Origin: Hemerocallis citrina
Taxonomy: Eukaryota; Streptophyta; Magnoliopsida; Asparagales; Asphodelaceae
Reading direction: 5' to 3'
Length of the DNA stretch: 64,000 nucleotides
NCBI GenBank assembly: GCA_017893485.1
Contig: CM030368.1
Coordinates: 175,638,004 to 175,702,003, forward strand
Of the stretch, positions 46,454 to 57,164 are shown piece after piece. A model generated the notes under the pieces. It ran no database searches and was not told the origin of the DNA. It saw only the letters and a list, made by a program, of their open reading frames with translations. The translations under genes were made by a program, and so were the position numbers. The first letter of the stretch is position 1. Each line of letters begins with the position of its first letter.

Positions 46454-47363
46454 TGTTGGGATTTAGTATACATTTAAAATACTTATTTTATTGTTTGCTG
46501 TCTACATTGTCTTATGGCCCAATGGTTAAAGTTTTGGGCTCACATTAGGTTGGAGGATCAATTCTCATCTTCCACATTATATATATATATATAGGGAAAA
46601 ATGGATATGAGCAATTAGTTGTCCAATGTATCACATGCATGCCACATAATCAATTGCTCATTCACTTGTGGGCCCTACCAAGTGAATATAACCACTTCTT
46701 ATTCTCATACAAATATGAGGCTCACATTATTCTAAATATTTATACATCTTTGACCGGGATAGATTTATATATCTTTAAAAAAAAGGGGATAGATTTTTTT
46801 TACTGGTTTTAAACTTTCAGATTTTGAACAGATCAAAAACATTTTTCTCATCAAATGCTACTAGTCGTTTTTTATCAGTAAAGAAAAATCAATGAAATGT
46901 TTTTATGACATTTAAAAAAAATTTTATGATGAAAAATAACTCATTTTTATGACAAAATCAGTGAAACGTTTTCTCTTCTTTGGATTATAAAAAGAGGATT
47001 TCTGTCAGAAGGTAGTAGAGTGCAGAAAAAAAAAATTCTTCCTCTCTTCTCAAATAGTTTTATCCAATTATTGAGCATTTGTTTTTACATTGAGTGGTGC
47101 AAGTTGGTACGTATTGCCACTGGAGTATTGGACAACATTGTAAATAGAAGCTCGTTGTATTCTGGGGGGAGTATTTAGTGATCAACGACCCATCTCCAAA
47201 ATCGGCCGAATAACTTCGTAAAGAAAGTGCAATCCACGCTCGAGCCGTTCTCACACTTTCTTCCTGTTGCAGTTAAAGCCGATCGATCAAGTTATTCCAG
47301 AACTGTGCGGTGTTATCAGATGATTAACTTGGACATTCAGGTTTACTAATTATTTACTCAACA
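46454..47363 (+). mobile_element. Solo LTR with TSD CAGTA
   Basis: It begins TGTTGG and ends CAACA, with perfect 5-bp flanks CAGTA at 46449-46453 and 47364-47368. A TATAAAAAGAGG promoter-like box is near 46988 and a (TA)n tract at about 46578-46592. A partial MITE lies inside. No internal domain accompanies it, so it is the product of LTR-LTR recombination or a very short element. The 5' part contains TTATGGCCCAATGGTTAAAG and GGTTGGAGGATCAATTC, which resemble pol III A and B boxes. Confidence 0.88.
46594..46672. mobile_element. Truncated MITE of the TGAGCAACTTGCTCA family
   Basis: GGGAAAAATGGATATGAGCA is followed directly by the inner right-arm text ACATGCATGCCACATAATC and ATTGCTCATTCAC, so the left arm is mostly deleted. 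It sits in the (TA)n tract of the solo LTR. Confidence 0.75.
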
Positions 47364-47368
47364 CAGTA

Positions 47369-48106
47369 AAGATGAAAAAAAAAAACAAAAAAAACAAGTA
47401 GACATCGTAAGATATGAGCAACAAGTGAAGAGAGCCCAGCTCAACCTAAGAGAAGCATTCCCCAGAACGCACTGCACATGGTGCATGATGCATCAGAAAA
47501 TCAACACCTCGCAGCAAAGCGACATAACCCACTAGAAAAGCAGCCAAAATCGAGACCAACAGCGGGCAAATGAAAACAAAAATCGAGATACACATATAAT
47601 AAGAGGTAAAGAAGAAATAATACACAGAAGTAAATAATTAGAACCTTCCGATAATAGAAAAGAAATTAAGCAAGTATCTGCAACTATAAATCCAAAAAAA
47701 AGGATAAATGAGTTCGAGAAATGAGATATGATAACATGACAAATAAAATAAGTAGATACATAGACAGGATACGAAACTAAAAACGTGGAAGAAGTTCCAA
47801 CAAAAACTAGGGAATGGTGCAATGAAAACATTAATCACCCAAGAAACATAAGAAGACAATAGATAAATCCAACAAGAAGAAACACAGAAGTTAGGCGCCT
47901 AAAGTGATAGTAAGCCTGTGCACAAGAAATAAAAACCACTGCAAAGAGGAGCAGTCAAAATATAGCATAGATATGGTGAAAGAGAGATTCAGATTCCGAG
48001 ACACATCAGCTCTGCAATAAAGAAAGAGAGAACTAAATAAATTAGAGAGAAATAATCACATTAAGAGAAGAGATGAAATAAAGCTTAAGGAGGGTGAAAA
48101 CTAGCT
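47369..48106. other. A-rich region without a recognised gene
   Basis: The plus strand is strongly A-rich (about 47370-48060), so the minus strand shows long hydrophobic frames (47532-47859) that are probably artefacts of T-rich codons. No motif is recognised. Confidence 0.45.
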
Positions 48107-48997
48107 AGGGCTGGCATTCGGGTCGACCGGCCGGGCTGGGTCGGGTCGGACCCGTGCGGGTTGAAGAAGAAAGTGAGCGGGTTTGGGTCGGGCCGTGGGA
48201 TTAACCGGACCGGGCTGGTCCGGTTTCGAAAGTGAAAATTTCGACTCGGCCAACCCGGGAACCCATTTGAGCTGTACCCGTGTCGGTTCGGGCCGGGTCC
48301 CGGGTTGGCCTGGTTAGATTTTAATTTTTTTCCTTACAAATTCACTTAAAAATTGCATATATAATTCATTTCAACTACTATGAATTTTTACAAGTTTTTT
48401 ATATTCAATTACAAGTTTTTTTTCATCTCTTTTAACCTTAAAAAATAAATAAATAAAAATTGTACAACAAGTATAAGAGTCTAAGAGATTAACAATTAAA
48501 CAAAATTGTATATATTATTCATTTCAACTTGTATGAAATTTGTACAAATTTGTTTTCCACTCTTTTAACCTAAATAAATAAATAAATAATGTACAACAAG
48601 TTTAAGAGTCGAAGAGATAAGAATTAAACAAAATTGTATATATTATTCATTTCAACTTGTATGAAATTTGTACAAATTTATATTATATATATTTTTTTAC
48701 AACTTGACTTAAAATAAAAAATTTACAACTACTACGAATTGTTTACAAGTTTTTTACATTCAAATACAAGCTTTTTGTTTTCTAATCTTGTTGTTGGACT
48801 TCAAGCGAGTTGCTACCACTTGTTGATGTGAATGCCGCTTTTCCTTGAGTCCGGTCTTCCGCCTTCATCCAATCTTCAGTGCAGACGAGCATCTCCAACG
48901 TATCCGGCTTCAAGCGATTCCTGAAATCTGTTAGAACTCTGCCACTTGTAGAAAAAATACTTTCTGAAGCAACTGTGCAGATAGGAGGAGTTAGTAG
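48107..48997 (-). mobile_element. hAT element, 3' end with transposase relic
   Basis: The left edge CTAGGGCTGGCATTCGGGTC is a hAT-type terminus of the same style as the elements at 41538 and 42572. A CCGGGT-rich subterminal region and AT-rich text follow, then the last exon of a hAT transposase on the minus strand. The right side is cut at 48998 by different sequence, so the 5' part is missing. Confidence 0.75.
48790..48997 (-). pseudogene. hAT transposase dimerisation domain
   Basis: Minus-strand translation gives TPPICTVASESIFSTSGRVL, then TDFRNRLKPDTLEMLVCTED and WMKAEDRTQG. This is the conserved C-terminal dimerisation region (VASESAFSTGGRVL, LVCTQNWL) of hAT transposases. The remainder of the gene is absent. 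Confidence 0.85.
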
Positions 48998-49422
48998 TGT
49001 AACGCCCCTGCCACAGCTCAGACAATTTATATAATTTATCAGCCAAATTATTTATAGTATAGTACAGCTGCCCACCAAAGGCTGCCTCTCAAAAGGTGGT
49101 TAACCGGATTGGTGACTCTTGATCATACGCATTATTATTTATAGTTATTTTATTCTAGTGTTTTCCCGATATGGGACTATTACAACACACTCTCTCTCTC
49201 TGTGAATGTACAACCGAAGCTCACATGTTGCCACGTCACATCGTCACGTCAGCAACAGCAGACTCAGCGCTGCCATACTCGACGGGTGGGCCTTCCAGCT
49301 CGCTGACGTATATGACATCATCCTCCCAATACAAGCAGCCAATGCTGCTGTCAGCAGCTCTCGTGCCCCCTTTCCCCCCCTCCCCATTTCATATTATTGA
49401 TATTCATGCCATTACCTTTATT

Positions 49423-49438
<16 letters not shown>
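48998..49438. other. Possible LTR fragment
   Basis: It starts TGTAACGCCCCTGCC, a common start of plant LTRs, exactly where the hAT relic is interrupted, and contains ATATGGGACTATTACAAC near 49169. I cannot find a CA end with a matching TSD before the TA tract. A box ACGTCAGCAACAGC occurs at 49246-49259. Confidence 0.35.

Positions 49439-49513
<75 letters not shown>
49439..49513. repeat. (TA)n microsatellite
   Basis: About 37 TA units, continued at 49686-49731 on the other side of the MITE. The MITE inserted into a single TA tract, so the TSD cannot be told from the repeat. Confidence 0.97.
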
Positions 49514-49515
<2 letters not shown>

Positions 49516-49682
49516 GTAAAAGGGATATGAGCAACTTGCTCATTTAGTAAATGAGCAAATGATTATGTGGCATGCATGTGATACATCGGACAACTAACAT
49601 TTTTAAAGATTTTCCAATTACATGCATGCCACATCATCAATTGCTTATTTACTAAATGAGCAAGTTGCTCATACCCCCTTTT

Positions 49683-49685
<3 letters not shown>
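49514..49685. mobile_element. MULE-type MITE, 172 bp, inside a TA tract
   Basis: Same family and length as 23373-23544. GGGTAAAAGGGATATGAGCA on the left is complementary to the right end GCTCATACC...CCC. The arms extend about 70 bp. Confidence 0.92.
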
Positions 49686-49733
<48 letters not shown>

Positions 49734-49949
49734 CTTTTGCTCAGTTGAAAATGGGTTCGTTTTCAACGGGTTGGAAAACGCAGCTCTCAGCCGTCCGATC
49801 GATCTTGATCTTGATCAGCGGATCAGATCAAGATCTGCTTAAGTCTCCCACTAACGTTCTAAATAGCGGAGGGGTATTTTCGTCACTTCACGCCAAAAAA
49901 CATTTGGGACTTAGCATTTTTTTAGCGTGGAGTTTTTTTTGTCGAAAAA

Positions 49950-50070
49950 TTCATTTAGGTCGTTGTTGGTAACAACGGTCTAGGTTGTTTTTTAAAAAAA
50001 AAAACATACCTTGGCCGTTGTTTCCAACAACGGCCTAGGTATGTACAAGTGTTTTTCCAAACACTTGTAC
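49950..50070 (+). repeat. Left-end hairpins of PMD-MULE 2
   Basis: TAGGTCGTTGTTGGTAACAA followed by CGGTCTAGG, then CCTTGGCCGTTGTTTCCAAC followed by AACGGCCTAGG, are two palindromes separated by an A/T run. A third foldback follows: TACAAGTGTTTTTCC with AAACACTTGTA (50043-50070). Confidence 0.88.
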
Positions 50071-50074
50071 ATAC

Positions 50075-50381
50075 CCAAATCTACCTCACTCTGTCTTCGT
50101 CACACACACTCTCTCTCTTTCTCTTGAGCTCTTGAAACCCATCCCCAAACCCTAGTTCACTCTCCCAACTCCTTGGCATCGATTTGTTTGCCTTCTCGAA
50201 CTCTCCATCTTGTGGAAAGCTCTCTATATCTCTCTCCATCTGCCGTATACAGCAAACCCTAATTTAACTTCCAAACTCTCAAATCATCTGAACCCTAGCA
50301 CAGATTCCCTTCCTTTCTCTACAACAGCGTGAAGCGGCTTCTAACATCTTCACCAACTCTCTATCTCTCTCTTTCGACCAG
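50075..50381 (+). promoter_or_regulatory. Likely promoter/5' UTR exon of the PMD gene
   Basis: CT-rich leader with CAAACCCTAGTTCACTCTCC at about 50144 and CTCTCTATCTCTCTCTTTCG, ending at a good splice donor ACCAG/GTATTG (about 50382). An acceptor TTACAG at 51600-51605 precedes the start codon at 51610, so a 5' UTR intron of about 1.2 kb is likely. PMD-MULE 1 has the same layout. Confidence 0.5.
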
Positions 50382-50619
50382 GTATTGACTTAATCCCAAT
50401 TTACCATAATGAACTATGTTAATTTATTGAATTTTTTTTCCAATTTTGGAGTTGGGCTTTTTTGAATTATGCGTAGTAGTCTAGTCTATAATTTAGAGAG
50501 TATATAATTAGCTATGATCATGTATGTTGTATATATTTTGTTGATATTTTCGTAGATTTAGTGTTAGTTGTAGTGGTGGAATATAGGAGAAGCAAATAAA
50601 CGAGATAAAAAAATTCAAT

Positions 50620-51480
50620 TTGTACGAGTAGGTCAGACTCGCCGCGTAGAAGGTAACGGAACTTGTAGAGGCGATTTCCGTCTCATGATTTGTGAGATAC
50701 GTCCGTTTATCATTTTTATTCAATACAACGGATATAAAGTGATACACGGCCGTATCTTTTAAACCGAGAGTCAGAACTCACCTCTGCAAGTTCCACTGGC
50801 TTGTGTTTGGTGTGCCAGAGTTTTGACGCGTATATAAAAAACGTTTAATCCACCTCGGAATTTGTGGAATACGTTATGTATAGAAAATTGCTTAAACGAA
50901 GTCCAAATTAAACAAAACTGTGCGAGTAGGTTGGTCTTGCCACTCACAAGTCATACCAACCTGTACATGTGAGTTCTGACCCGCAGTTTGCGAGATACGT
51001 CAATGTATTGCTTTCCATTCAGTTTTCAATAGTGAAAACGATATACGGTCGTATCTTTCAAACCGTGGGTCGGAACTCCCATGTACAAGTTGCGTTGGCT
51101 TGTGTTCGGGGAGCCCGACCCAACGGCCAAATTTTGGAATTTTTGCATCTCGTTTATATTGTTTTGACGCGTATATGAAAAAACTTCAATCTACCTCGAA
51201 ATTTTTTTAGTACGGTTTCAATACAAAAATGCTTAAACGAAGTTCAAAAAATACGAAACGGTGCACGTAGGTTGGGCTAACCATTCACAACGCAACGGAA
51301 CTTGTATTTGCGAGTTCCGATCCACGGTTTGCGAGATACGTCAATGTATCGCTTCCCGCTCTTTTTTAAAGAGTGAAAGTGATACACGTGCGTATATTCA
51401 AACCGTGGGTCGGAACTCACTTCTACAAGTTGCGTTAGCTTTTGTTTGGTGTGCCCTAGTTGACGACAAAATTTAGGAAT
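50620..51480. repeat. Three foldback repeats of about 200 bp in the 5' intron
   Basis: Each unit has an arm like GAGTTCTGACCCGCAGTTTG then CGAGATACG, a loop of about 50 bases, and the complementary arm CGTATCTTTCAAACC then GTGGGTCGGAACTC, followed by a tail CAAGTTGCGTTGGCTTGTGT. Units lie at about 50620-50820, 50930-51150 and 51260-51480. Related copies are at 63100-63480. Confidence 0.85.
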
Positions 51481-51609
51481 TTTTGCATCTCGTTTGTGTT
51501 ATTTTGACGCGTATAAGCCAACTTTTGAAATTTTTGCATCTCGTTGGTTTGTGTTTGCTAATTTTCGGTGAGTAATTAGTTTCATATATGGAAACTTTGT
51601 TACAGAGAA

Positions 51610-53767
51610 ATGGCTAGAACGAGGGGAACCGGAAGGAGAAGGACATCCCAGGAAGCACGGGGGGAACATTCCACAGAGAATGTGAGAACTATTAATTTGT
51701 ATTGTCCCTAATTTTGTATTTAGTGATATTGATTTTAGACTAATAATAATTATATTTTTTGGTTCGTGTAGGTTGATGCATCCTCTTCGATGACAGGACG
51801 TCGTGGTCTAGGACCAATATATCCCGGCAAACTGACCGTGCAAGATCGCCACAGATCCGCAGCAGTGTGGGGTGGGACGACGCGGAGGTGTAATTTCCAT
51901 ACACACGAGACCATGAAGGTGCATCCACGTATTGTCGAGTACCTAGTAGCGGCCAGTTTCTATGGATTCAGCATGATGGGGAATGTTAAACTCGACCGAG
52001 CACTTCTCTCGGCACTCGTGGAGCGCTGGAGGCCAGAGTCGCACACATTCCATCTACCGATCGGAGAGATGACGGTGTCGCTGCAGGATATAGCGATGAT
52101 ATCCGGTCTTCCAATAGATGAGTTGGTCGTGATGGGTAATATTAACTTTGATATAATAGAGATGTGCAATGAACTGCTAAGTACAGAGTTTGATGAGGCA
52201 GCCGCGGAAGATGATGACATTTTCCAAGGACAATCAATTCGACTATCTTGGTTGAAGGGACGTTTTGATGGGATGCTGACCAATGCATCGCCCGACGACT
52301 ATGTACAGTCCTACTCCAGAGCCTACATTCTAACGGTGATCGGAGGGGTTCTCTTACCTAACTCATCAGGCGATATGGTGCACCTCATGTACCTACAATT
52401 GCTCGCCGACCTAGGCTTAGCTGGCCGGTACAGCTGGGGAAGCTGCGCATTGGCAACGCTATACAGGGCATTGTGTCATGTAGCACTAGATGGGATGGGG
52501 ATGACCGGACCGATGGTTTTGTTACAGATTTAGTCATGGGAGTGACTGCACTTGGGTTATCCCCGCATTAGGAGACCTGTGGTCGGTTGGATGGCCCAAC
52601 TAGAAAATCCTGTTATGTTAGCACTGTTAGGGGTATATTGGGCTGGTAGTCGGAGTTACAAAGACAATCCCAATGGTGTAATAACGTACTACAGAGACGA
52701 GCTCGACCAACTACGTGAAGAGTTCATGACATGGGTGCCATATACACCCGAGCGGGTGGGAAGACTACCGCTGATGTGCACCACCGGGTCGCAGTTGTGA
52801 CTGACGACGGCTCCACTCATCAACTTCGGTATAGTGGAGCATCTGCGACCTGAGAGAGTCCTTCGTCAGTTCGGTCTTCAACAGGATAGTCCCCCAAGCT
52901 GCAAAAACCTATACGATCATGTGTTACACATCGTGAGGGGTACCGGTAGCATGCCTACTCATGATTGGACAGATTTCCATCGTGTTCACGTTGCAGAATG
53001 GAACGAGCGATGGTTTCAACTTGTAATTACCGATGTAGAAGAGTACGATGGCAAGTTACAAGGGAAGTACATGCAATGGTACAAATCATTGACATGTCTG
53101 TACATCTCTCCTGATACAGAACTACCTGTTGGTGTTCAACGAGAAATTGAGGAGAGGGAGATTGAACCACCACCCGCCTATTCCAGTTCACAACCCATGT
53201 TCCAACCGAAGGCCACAGCTATACGTACAGTGGTAACTACAATATTCATATTTCTTTTGATGTTCGTTATATTTAAAGATCATGAATTGTTTAATTTACC
53301 GAATTTGTGTAATTATTTTTGTTAGGGTTTTTTTGATTTAGATTGATAATACGATGGACATGGCAAAAGAATGCGCGAAGGTAGTAAAAAGTAATGTTGG
53401 CACGGCTCTGAAGAGGTTCGCTCAGAGGATGCTCGCTTGTTGCCGTACCAATTTGGATGTTTTGGGAGAGGCCAAACGTTTGGATCGAGCATTAAGCTCA
53501 CCTAGGGGCCGACGTAAAAGCGTGAGGGGTAGGCCAGCTGCATTGATGGGGCGACAACGGGAACGTGAGCTGAGAGAACAACAAGCTTCAACTTCACACC
53601 CATCTCACGAACAAGAGCAGGAAGAAGATAGTGAGGATAGGCTTGCTAGAGACGTACAACAAGAGGAGGGAGGAGAAGAAGAAATCCCCGAGTCGCCAAC
53701 CACGTTCCGGCGTCGAAATCCTGCTCGGAAGAGGCGAGCACCACAGCCATACACGCCCGGTTCTTAG
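51610..53767 (+). pseudogene. Plant mobile domain (PMD) protein gene with three Trp/Arg-to-stop changes
   Basis: Three exons can be read: 51610-51681 (MARTRGTGRRRTSQ), 51772-53232 and 53342-53767, with donors AAT/GTGAGA and GTG/GTAACT and acceptors TGTAG/GTTG and TTTAG/ATTG. The PMD spans most of exon 2: GNVKLDRALLSALVERWRPE, HTFHLPIGEMTVSLQDIAMI, SGLPIDELVVMG, AGRYSWGSCALATLYRALCH, GMTGPMVLLQI and YYRDELDQLREEF. The basic C-terminal exon ends RRRNPARKRRAPQPYTPGS. Exon 2 has only in-frame stops and no frameshift: TAG at 52531 (Trp expected in QIWSWE), TGA at 52543 (Arg expected) and TGA at 52798 (Trp expected). PMD proteins such as MAIN and MAIL1 act in nuclear silencing; a transposon-carried version may counter or mimic that, which is inference. 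Confidence 0.88.
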
Positions 53768-54029
53768 CCAATACATTTTGTTTGTTGTAATTTTTTTTTT
53801 TGGTTTTATCCTGTTGTAACTTAACTATTGGAAATTGTGGTTCGTAAGTTTAGGTGTCGTTGATGTTCTTGTTATTAATTGCTAATACTCAATTATGGTT
53901 GGTGATTTTGGCGGCTGTAGATATGAATTTATTCGGAGAGTGTAGGTGATGGCAAAGTGTTTGGAATTTGGTTAAATTTTCAAGTGTAGTAGCATCAGCT
54001 GCTGTGTACACATGTAGATTAAATTTTTT
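53768..54029. other. 3' flank of the PMD gene
   Basis: AT-rich, about 260 bases, probably 3' UTR (a T-run follows the stop). No other feature is seen. Confidence 0.4.
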
Positions 54030-54540
54030 TTTTTTTTAACCTAGGCAGACAACGGCCTAGGTAGTAGGACTAAGGTTTGAGGATTTATCTTGCTGTCTGA
54101 CTTGTTGGAGTTAAAAATAGCAACAAGTCAGAGAGCAGCTCCACTATATTGTTTATACCCTAGGCCGTTGTCTCCAATAACGACCTAGGTAGTAGGCCAA
54201 AATGATAGACAATTTTTCGTGCTCTCTGACTTGTTGGTGTTAAAAATAGCAACAAGTCAGAAAGCAGCTCCCCTATATTGTTTATACCCTAGACAACGGC
54301 CTAGGTGGTAGGCCAAAAATATAGACAATTTGTCTTGCTCTCTGACTTATTGGTGTTAAAAATAGCAACAAGTCAAAGAGAACCCCAAAATAATGTTTAT
54401 ACCCTAGGCCGTTGTCTCCAGGTAGTAGACCAAAAAGATACACAATTTGGGGTGCTCTCGACTTGCTGGTGTTAAAAATAGCAACTGGTCAGAGTGCACC
54501 CCAATATAATGTTTATACCCTAGGCCATTGGAAGTAGGCC
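54030..54540. repeat. Hairpin array 1
   Basis: About four units of roughly 125 bp alternate two palindromes: CCTAGGCCGTTGTCTCC with AACGACCTAGG, and TCTGACTTGTTGGTGTT with AACAAGTCAGA around AAAAATAGC. Later units lose part of the first palindrome (for example CCCTAGACAACGGCCTAGG at about 54286). Confidence 0.88.
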
Positions 54541-54761
54541 AAAAATTAATTGGTTGTTTGCTTTTTTCAATTTTGTCTTCACTCTTTACGAACAATCTCT
54601 GTGGAACTTTATACAAAAGATAGATGATAACTTGGCTTGTATAACAATTATATATTTTTTTATTTTTTAATTTGACTATACCTAACTAACCAATACATAA
54701 TCACAATGTTTTAATATGTACAGAACACCCCACAAAATATAAAAAAAACTATATCATTCGT

Positions 54762-55215
54762 TAGGGTTAGGGTTAGGGTTAGTGTTAACGGGGGTTAAGG
54801 GTAGGGTTAGGGTTAGCGGGGGTTAGGGGTATTTTAGGGGTTTGGTTAGCGTTATTTATAGTTGAGAGTTGATAGGTAATAAGTTTCTAATAAAAAGTTT
54901 ACAGATGTTTAAGTTCTATCATTAATCACGTGTGTCTCTCCACTCTTTACGTACATTGTCTTCTGAACTCTACAAAATAGATATTCATATGTATGTTTTT
55001 TGTTTATATTTTTTATTTATTTCCATTCCTAGCCACGTAACTAACCAATATAAAATCGATACCATCAAACGAATATAAAAATTAACACAAATTAATTGGT
55101 ATTTTGTTTCATAAAAATCAATAAAATATGATTTGTAGGTTAGGGTTAGGGTTATTATAGGGTTAGAAGAGTAGGGTTATGGGTTACGGTTAGGGTTAAT
55201 GTAGGGTTAGGGTCT
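54762..55215 (+). repeat. TTAGGG-like tracts (two blocks)
   Basis: Runs of GTTAGGGTTAGGGTTAGGG with variants such as GCGGGGGTTAGGGG. The period is six (TTAGGG) rather than the usual plant seven (TTTAGGG). The tracts are short and interrupted, and interstitial. Confidence 0.85.
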
Positions 55216-55259
55216 CCACTCTTTTTCTCTTCGTAGTAGAATAAGTTCAATATGGGAAA

Positions 55260-56360
55260 AACCTAAAGTACATAGCTACATGTAGATCCCCACATGTAGC
55301 TTATATATGGGAAAAAACACATGTAGATTCCCACATGTAGCCAATATATCTGAAAAACCACATGTAGATTCCTACATGTTTATAACCCAATAAGATAAGA
55401 GATTAATTCTTCTATGTCTGGCTTGAATAATAATATATAATCTTCAAAATCCTCGTACAATGTTTACAATGAAGGCGTTCTGAAGACATTCTTCAGACAT
55501 GCAACTGGGAAGAATTCCACAAGATTGGGAAGAAGAGGTGTGAACTTTTTTCAAATCCAAAAAAGTTCATACCCTATTGCTTTAGATTCAGTTCGCTTTA
55601 GAGCGCAGAGTCATCAGATCCAATTACTTGGCAATCAAGAAATGGATCTGATCACATGTAGTAAAACAAGTTCATTATGGAAAAAACCAAGTGTAGACAT
55701 TCACATGTAAGAGAAAAACGACATGTAGCTCCCCACATGTGGACCATACTTGGAAAAATCAACATGTACAATGAAATAACAGACACTTTTTTTCGAGAAT
55801 CTCACATGTACAATCCGTTCATTAGAGAGATTATGAACAGAGTATTGCAGATTCTCTGTTAATAGAGATTGAAGGGAAGGTGCAGATAGAGATGAAGAAG
55901 GATAATTAATGGGATAGCTGCGTGACGTTAGCACAACGCAAGACTAGGTCCTAGGTTAGCAGGAATCATCCTTAGGTAGCTTGAATCATCTGGTTCTTCT
56001 TTTATATCCTCGGTCCTTGTGCTTTTTCCCCACATGTAGCCTATATATGAAAAACAACATGTACATCCCCACATGTAGCCTATATATGGGGAAAAACCAT
56101 ATGTACATCCCCACATGTACAGCAACAAGACCAATACGGATGTGGAATCTCGTCGTGAAGTAATTGTGTGCAGTTCTTCGAGACGCTGTGATGATGATGA
56201 TATCCCTATTGGAAAAGCCTAAGTTCGCTTTAGACGGCCACGCCATCAGATCCAATTACTTGGCCATCAAGAACTGGATCTGATCACATGTAGTGGAACT
56301 AGTTCATTATTGGAAAAAATCACATGTAAAAACCCACATGTAGTTTTCCCCACATGTATA
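55260..56360. repeat. Irregular repeats with CCACATGTAG and CCTATATATGG
   Basis: The words CCCCACATGTAG, CCTATATATGGGAAAAA and CCACATGTAGAT recur more than fifteen times at irregular 30-60 base spacing. ACATGT and TATATA are self-complementary, so the region can pair in many ways. A second block lies at 58270-59070. Confidence 0.85.
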
Positions 56361-56608
56361 AACCAATAAGGTATGAGATTAATTCTTCTATGTCTGACTT
56401 TATGACGCCGAAATACAAAGAGGTGCGAAACCCTTCTGATGCACTCTTCCAGAAACACCCTCCTAAAATACAAAAACCCATCTCTGAATATCAAAAATAT
56501 TCAATAATTATGATGGACAAGAAGAAACCAAAAATAAAAAAGATTCGATTCGCTTTTGAGTGGAGAGCAATCAGATCTAACTACTTGGCCATCAAGAACT
56601 GGATCTGA
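56354..56608 (+). pseudogene. Captured coding fragment ending in IRSNYLAIKNWI
   Basis: An 84-codon frame whose last part (KKIRFAFEWRAIRSNYLAI then KNWI and stop) is also encoded near 56195-56283 (KPKFALDGHAIRSNYLAIKN) and, with more decay, near 55580-55655 and 58745-58821. Conservation of the reading frame up to the same stop in copies whose DNA differs suggests a real C-terminus captured by the element. I do not recognise the protein. Confidence 0.4.
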
Positions 56609-56703
56609 TTATTTTCAGAAAAAACGGTCTAAATAGGGACCATCATATATTGGGAAACCATAACAGAAACCACTTGTATATTTGACCGCATGTATAACCC
56701 AAT

Positions 56704-56877
56704 GTGAAGAGTATCCCAAAAAAGTTCAAAGATTACTCTAAAACATATCCGACAACTGTTGCTTCTGTGAAAATTTTGGATGTGGAATCTCGTCGTGAAG
56801 TAATTGTGTGCAGTTCTTCGAGCAGCTGTGATGATGATGATATTCCTATTGCTTCACGTAATAACAGAGTTCGCTAA
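56704..56877 (+). pseudogene. Captured coding fragment with VESRREVIVCSSS
   Basis: An open frame without ATG reads KFKDYSKTYPTTVASVKILD then VESRREVIVCSSSSSCDDDD and ends at TAA (56875-56877). The nucleotide segment GTGGAATCTCGTCGTGAAGT is repeated at about 56140 and, partly, at 58680, next to the fragment above. It may belong to the same captured gene. Family unknown. Confidence 0.35.
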
Positions 56878-57164
56878 CAGAAAACCCATCTAACAAAAAT
56901 CCCTTAACCCTAACCTTACCCTAACCCTAACCCTAACCTTACCATAAATGATGATATCCCTATGAATTGTTTTATATTATTTTTTGTACATATTTAATCA
57001 CAATAATTATATATTGATTTGAAAGGTGGAAGTAATGAGAAAATAAAAAAATACAGCTATACGATATACAAGTGTAGATCATATATCTTTGGTATAAATT
57101 TTCACAGAGACTGTACATAAAGAGTAAAGAGAAAATTGTAAAAATCCCAAAAATTTCATACCTA

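Larger units (their letters stand above)
54556..57145. repeat. Foldback unit 1 with TTAGGG-like tracts
   Basis: Inverted ends of about 110 bp: TTTTTTCAATTTTGTCTTCA then CTCTTTACGAAC on the left, and GTAAAGAGAAAATTGTAAAA preceded by CATAAAGA on the right (complementary by eye). Just inside are GTTAGGGTTAGG tracts on the left (54762-54830, 55138-55215) and the opposite strand CCCTAACCCTAA on the right (56903-56940). The centre holds repeated CCACATGTAG words and captured coding pieces. Hairpin arrays lie outside both ends. Confidence 0.8.

Noticed and set aside
47532..47859. Membrane protein ORFs on the minus strand
   Set aside because: Hydrophobic residues result from a strongly T-rich strand; the frames overlap each other and have no start context or motif.
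48887..48902. GAGCATCTCC-type MITE end
   Set aside because: The word lies in the hAT transposase reading frame (encoding LEMLVCTED on the other strand) and has no partner end.
49171..49530. 119-codon ORF ending in (IY)n
   Set aside because: The end is translated (TA)n microsatellite and the start lies in an unassigned LTR-like fragment.
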